From an uncultured Eubacteriales bacterium (GTDB taxonomy: Bacteria > Bacillota > Clostridia > Oscillospirales > Acutalibacteraceae): a stretch of DNA of 6,872 nucleotides. The stretch spans positions 1 to 6,872 of the forward strand of contig CAKUXU010000046.1 of assembly GCA_934700635.1 (NCBI GenBank), read 5' to 3'. The position numbers and the translations under genes were made by a program. The notes beneath the pieces are model-generated. The model saw only the letters and a program-made list of their open reading frames with translations, was not told the origin of the DNA and did no database searches. Below, in pieces: positions 6,399 through 6,872 of the stretch. The first letter of the stretch is position 1. Every line of letters starts with the position of its first letter.

Positions 6399-6446
6399 AA
6401 CTTACTCTCCTTTTATTTAAAATTTTGTGTATTTCGATTATAAATA

Positions 6447-6475
6447 ATTATATATCAAAAATAAAAAATATGCAA
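6447..6475 (-). promoter_or_regulatory. Sigma-A-type promoter of the beta-helix surface protein gene
   Basis: On the minus strand, TTGCAT (6475-6470) and a perfect TATAAT (6452-6447) are separated by exactly 17 bases. Transcription would begin near 6440, giving a leader of about 40 bases before the ATG at 6398. Confidence 0.75.
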
Positions 6476-6540
6476 TCAAGCGAATGCTGCAACTCTTAAA
6501 ATTTTCTGTATAGTAGTTAAATCTATATTAGTCTTATAAA

Positions 6541-6577
6541 AACAAAAAATGAATCCGCCGACAATATCATCGGCGGA
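6541..6577 (-). terminator. Rho-independent terminator of the upstream NPETG surface protein gene
   Basis: On the minus strand, TCCGCCGA and TCGGCGGA form a perfect 8-bp stem around an 8-base loop, followed by TTCATTTTTTGTT. It starts 14 bases after the stop codon at 6592 and separates this gene from the promoter at 6447-6475. Confidence 0.88.
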
Positions 6578-6700
6578 AAATTTATTTAAAATTAAGCTAT
6601 AGATTTTTTATTCTTGTTGTAAACGGTTATTCCAAGCACCGATAGTGCACTTGTCACAAATAAAGAAGTCCATAAAAATACATTGCTATTGTCTCCGGTT
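6571..6700 (-). repeat. Anchor-and-terminator cassette, copy 2
   Basis: This is the partner of 4491-4620, aligned without gaps. It is well conserved through the stop codon, tail and sorting motif, and diverges upstream of the NPxTG codons. Confidence 0.75.
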
Positions 6701-6872
6701 TCAGGATTGACTGTTTTACTATTATTAACTTGTTCTGTTTTTTCCTCAACATTTGTTGCTATAATTCCATATTGACTTAAATGTGATGTTTCAAATACTA
6801 TGTATCCATCTTCTATTGTTGCGGGTATTGTTTCTTGTATTTCATTATCTGAAATATATACCACTTCATATT
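6592..6872 (-). CDS. C-terminal part of a second wall-anchored surface protein (NPETG), 5' end outside the window
   Basis: The frame is open to the right edge, so the start lies outside. A GTG at 6864 is in frame but has no ribosome binding site and falls within conserved sequence. About 93 residues are visible. A membrane-proximal module EVVYISDNEIQETIPATIED continues to FETSHLSQYGII, a form often found just before wall anchors in Firmicutes surface proteins. A polar spacer follows, then NPETG, a membrane helix (FLWTSLFVTSALSVLGITV) and a basic tail NKNKKSIA. Sortase should cleave the NPETG motif and attach the protein to peptidoglycan. The last 38 residues closely match those of the next gene (4512-6398). 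The function of the missing ectodomain cannot be judged. Confidence 0.88.
   Translation of the reverse strand, partial: YEVVYISDNEIQETIPATIEDGYIVFETSHLSQYGIIATNVEEKTEQVNNSKTVNPETGDNSNVFLWTSLFVTSALSVLGITVYNKNKKSIA

Noticed and set aside
5734..6420. 228-codon plus-strand open frame
   Set aside because: It is the complement of the beta-helix repeats. Its proline/serine-rich product is what the reverse of Gly/Asn-rich codons produces, and the opposite strand has a promoter, ribosome binding site, signal peptide and sorting signal.
6862..6864. GTG start for a 90-residue protein at the right edge
   Set aside because: The frame stays open to the window edge and has no ribosome binding site, so this is the end of a longer gene.

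Overview
The window looks like an accessory, surface-protein-rich region of a low-GC Gram-positive bacterium (Bacillota), probably a host-associated anaerobe. The evidence is AT-rich DNA, strong GGAGG-type ribosome binding sites, Gram-positive signal peptides, two cell-wall sorting signals of the NPxTG type, and a WxL/DUF916 gene pair. The species cannot be named from the sequence.

Layout. Bases 1-1728 (minus strand) hold a two-gene WxL surface operon. Its first gene, a WxL-domain protein, is broken by a frameshift that an exact 4-bp tandem duplication explains. The second gene, a DUF916/DUF3324 membrane-anchored partner, runs to the left edge of the window. Bases 1729-2225 are a very AT-rich divergent intergenic region with two inverted-repeat candidates for regulator sites. 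Bases 2226-3095 (plus) encode an unrecognised secreted, C-terminally membrane-anchored protein. Its layout looks like a Ras/Rab-type G domain that has lost its nucleotide-binding motifs. Bases 3096-3293 keep a frameshifted protein remnant that could be a decayed toxin tail. Bases 3324-3965 encode an unrecognised cytoplasmic protein that could be a leftover immunity protein. Bases 3966-4460 hold a decayed tyrosine recombinase 3' end and other debris.

Bases 4512-6398 (minus) encode a 628-residue wall-anchored protein with a beta-helix, an InlB-type repeat and an NPKTG anchor. It has its own promoter and terminator. Its GC content falls sharply about three quarters of the way through the gene, which suggests a foreign ectodomain joined to a resident anchor. 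Bases 6592-6872 (minus) are the 3' end of a second wall-anchored protein whose anchor and terminator DNA closely resemble those of the first.

How it fits together. The common theme is proteins displayed at the cell surface by three routes: non-covalent WxL binding to peptidoglycan with a DUF916 partner, sortase attachment, and a C-terminal membrane segment. The recombinase remnant, decayed coding pieces, GC mosaicism and duplicated anchor cassette point to repeated gain and loss of genes here. The most novel item is the secreted GTPase-like protein at 2226-3095. Its fold assignment is my reading of the sequence pattern and has not been tested by a search.
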